A DNA stretch of 14,514 bases, taken from JACCQS01 sp050999295 (lineage in GTDB: Bacteria > Actinomycetota > Actinomycetes > Mycobacteriales > Geodermatophilaceae). The stretch covers positions 1 to 14,514 of the forward strand of contig JBPCPI010000109.1 in assembly GCA_050999295.1 (NCBI GenBank), read 5' to 3'. The notes beneath the pieces were generated by a model, which was given only the letters and a program-made list of their open reading frames with translations, was not told the origin of the DNA and searched no databases. Shown in pieces: positions 13,637 through 14,514 of the stretch. Position 1 is the stretch's first letter. Every line of letters begins with the position of its first letter. A program made the position numbers and the translations under genes.

Positions 13637-13686
13637 GGGCGCAGGTCACCGTTGTGCCGACAGTGGCAGGATGGCGACGACGACAT

Positions 13687-13803
13687 GGAGGACGCAGTGA
13701 GCGAGCATCGCAGCGAGGTACGAGCGAGGAGCGCAGCGAACACAGCGCCCGAAGGGCGCGCACGTCCGGAGGACGTCATGACGTCGAGCGAGGAACGAGC
13801 GAG
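13687..13803 (+). repeat. Duplicated start-region module (GGAGGACG plus GAGCGAGG-type repeats)
   Basis: GGAGGACG occurs at 13687-13694 and 13768-13775, each followed two bases later by an in-frame start codon (GTG 13697, ATG 13778), exactly 81 bp or 27 codons apart. AGCGAGGTACGAGCGAG (13712-13728) recurs as AGCGAGGAACGAGCGAG (13787-13803), 16 of 17 bases identical. Similar GAGCGAGC/AGCGAAG-rich stretches at gene starts are something I recall as dispersed in actinobacterial genomes. Confidence 0.65.
13745..13785. promoter_or_regulatory. Three consecutive palindromes ending on the start codon of the Trp-associated gene
   Basis: GCGCCC-GAA-GGGCGC (13745-13759) and ACGTCC-GGA-GGACGT (13762-13776) are perfect 6-bp stems with 3-nt loops. 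GACGTCATGACGTC (13772-13785) is a perfect 14-bp palindrome centred on ATG 13778. The second stem contains the GGAGG ribosome site, and the second and third are mutually exclusive as RNA stems. Confidence 0.55.
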
Positions 13804-14514
13804 CGCGGATCGAGGTCTTTCGGATCGCCGTGGACTGTTCCTGGCCGTCGGTGGCTGCGCCGTTGCCGCGGCCATCCTGCTGCTGGCCGCCGGCCAGCCC
13901 TGGCTGCTGGCCACCCTGCCGGCGCAGCCCCCGCTGCCCGCCGTGCAGAAGACATTTCGCGGCGGGGAGGTCGTGGAGTTCCTGGTCCCGGTCGGCATCC
14001 TGGCTGGCGCCGCCGGTCTCGCGCTGATCGCCACCCGCCGGATCGGACGCCTCGTCGTGGGCTGCGGTTTGACGGCGGCCGGCTTCCTGGTCATCTTGGC
14101 CAGCGGGTTCTTCCTCTACGACGACGGACTGAACACCGCGCTGGCCTGGGCGCAGGCCTACGCGCCGCCCGGGGGGTCACTGGTCCCCGACCGGGACGTC
14201 AGCACCGTGCCCGCTGGACTGGCCGCGGCTGCCGGGGGCCTGGCTCTCGTCGTCGGCCTGCTCGCCAGCCTGCGCAGCGGGCGTTGGCCGGTGATGGGAG
14301 CACGCTACGAACGCCGGACCCGCTCCTCCGGCCGAGCCGTGGGAAGGCAAGCATCTGTAGCTGGGGTTGGACCCGCCGTGGGTGCCTCCCCGGGTGCCGA
14401 CGAGGCAGCCATGTGGTCGGCCGTCGAACGCGGTGAGGACCCAACCATGCCGCAGTCTGCTGTTCACCCGGACGACGGACGCGCAACCCCCCAGGACCAG
14501 CCGGTCCCGGGCGG
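13778..14514 (+). CDS. Trp-biosynthesis-associated membrane protein (partial, runs off window)
   Basis: The first 245 codons of a four-helix protein are visible, with no stop before the window ends. Membrane segments lie at about residues 20-42, 66-86, 91-114 and 143-165. AAGQPWL follows in helix 1, and a hydrophilic tail follows from about 170. This pattern matches the actinobacterial Trp-operon-associated membrane protein family, usually just upstream of trpC, whose function is not established. ATG 13778 (GGAGG 6 nt upstream) gives a normal short N-terminus. GTG 13697, with the same GGAGG context, and ATG 13685 are in frame and would add 27 or 31 hydrophilic residues encoded by the repeat. 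Whether trp genes follow lies beyond the window. Confidence 0.75.
   Translation, partial: MTSSEERASADRGLSDRRGLFLAVGGCAVAAAILLLAAGQPWLLATLPAQPPLPAVQKTFRGGEVVEFLVPVGILAGAAGLALIATRRIGRLVVGCGLTAAGFLVILASGFFLYDDGLNTALAWAQAYAPPGGSLVPDRDVSTVPAGLAAAAGGLALVVGLLASLRSGRWPVMGARYERRTRSSGRAVGRQASVAGVGPAVGASPGADEAAMWSAVERGEDPTMPQSAVHPDDGRATPQDQPVPG

Noticed and set aside
13600..14094. Long upstream extension of the 108-aa gene on the minus strand
   Set aside because: The extension is antisense to the four-helix membrane protein and is Arg/Ser/Pro-rich. The GTG at 13599 has a GGAGG and begins the family-like sequence.
13654..14436. 260-codon plus-strand ORF in another frame over the Trp-associated gene
   Set aside because: The frame from 13778 gives four clear membrane helices and no stop. 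This one gives an Arg-rich, helix-free sequence with no domain.

Overview
The window is chromosomal DNA of a high-GC actinomycete. The evidence is the GC-rich third codon positions, frequent GTG starts, start codons sitting 6-8 nt after a TAnnnT-type -10 box (leaderless transcripts), and actinobacteria-specific families (DUF3817, DUF3043, a Trp-operon-associated membrane protein). From memory, the order erpA / DUF3043 / gcvT / leucyl aminopeptidase matches the mycobacterial Rv2204c-Rv2213 neighbourhood. A non-mycobacterial lineage such as Nakamurella, Frankiales or relatives is plausible, but genus cannot be fixed from the sequence.

Layout. (1) 1-444, plus strand: the tail of an unrecognised protein overlapping a small DUF3817 membrane protein. 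(2) 468-5367, minus strand: three consecutive paralogous cytosolic diguanylate cyclases, each with an N-terminal alpha-helical TPR-like half and a complete GGDEF domain with a product-inhibition I-site, apparently one operon read from 5367. (3) 5368-6782: a regulatory gap, a strong hairpin terminator, erpA (Fe-S carrier, minus) and a divergent DUF3043 membrane protein (plus) that begins with a 15-bp duplication covering its start codon. (4) 6794-8238, minus: a 67-aa conserved hypothetical and gcvT. (5) 8298-11696, plus: a sulfur-assimilation operon with a leaderless 27-codon leader peptide carrying one late Cys codon, a structured 144-nt leader whose last stem can hide the Shine-Dalgarno site, ferredoxin sulfite reductase, cysH (APS reductase type) and sirohydrochlorin chelatase. 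The three enzymes are joined by 4-nt and 8-nt overlaps. (6) 11708-13276, plus: leucyl aminopeptidase pepA, whose start codon sits in a four-copy 15-bp tandem array. (7) 13273-13599, minus: a 108-aa conserved hypothetical sharing a CTAG stop palindrome with pepA. (8) 13687-14514, plus: a repeat-rich start region and the first part of a four-helix Trp-biosynthesis-associated membrane protein running off the window.

How the genes work together: the operon at 8313-11696 is one metabolic unit. CysH makes sulfite from activated sulfate, the reductase turns sulfite into sulfide, and the chelatase inserts iron to make the siroheme the reductase needs. Its leader looks like a cysteine-sensing attenuator. 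ErpA could supply the 4Fe-4S clusters that both reductases need. The cyclase trio would make c-di-GMP in response to unknown signals read by the TPR-like halves. The most interesting signals are the cysteine leader/attenuator, the cyclase trio, and the recurring habit of short repeats or palindromes built exactly on start codons (6159, 11708, 13778).
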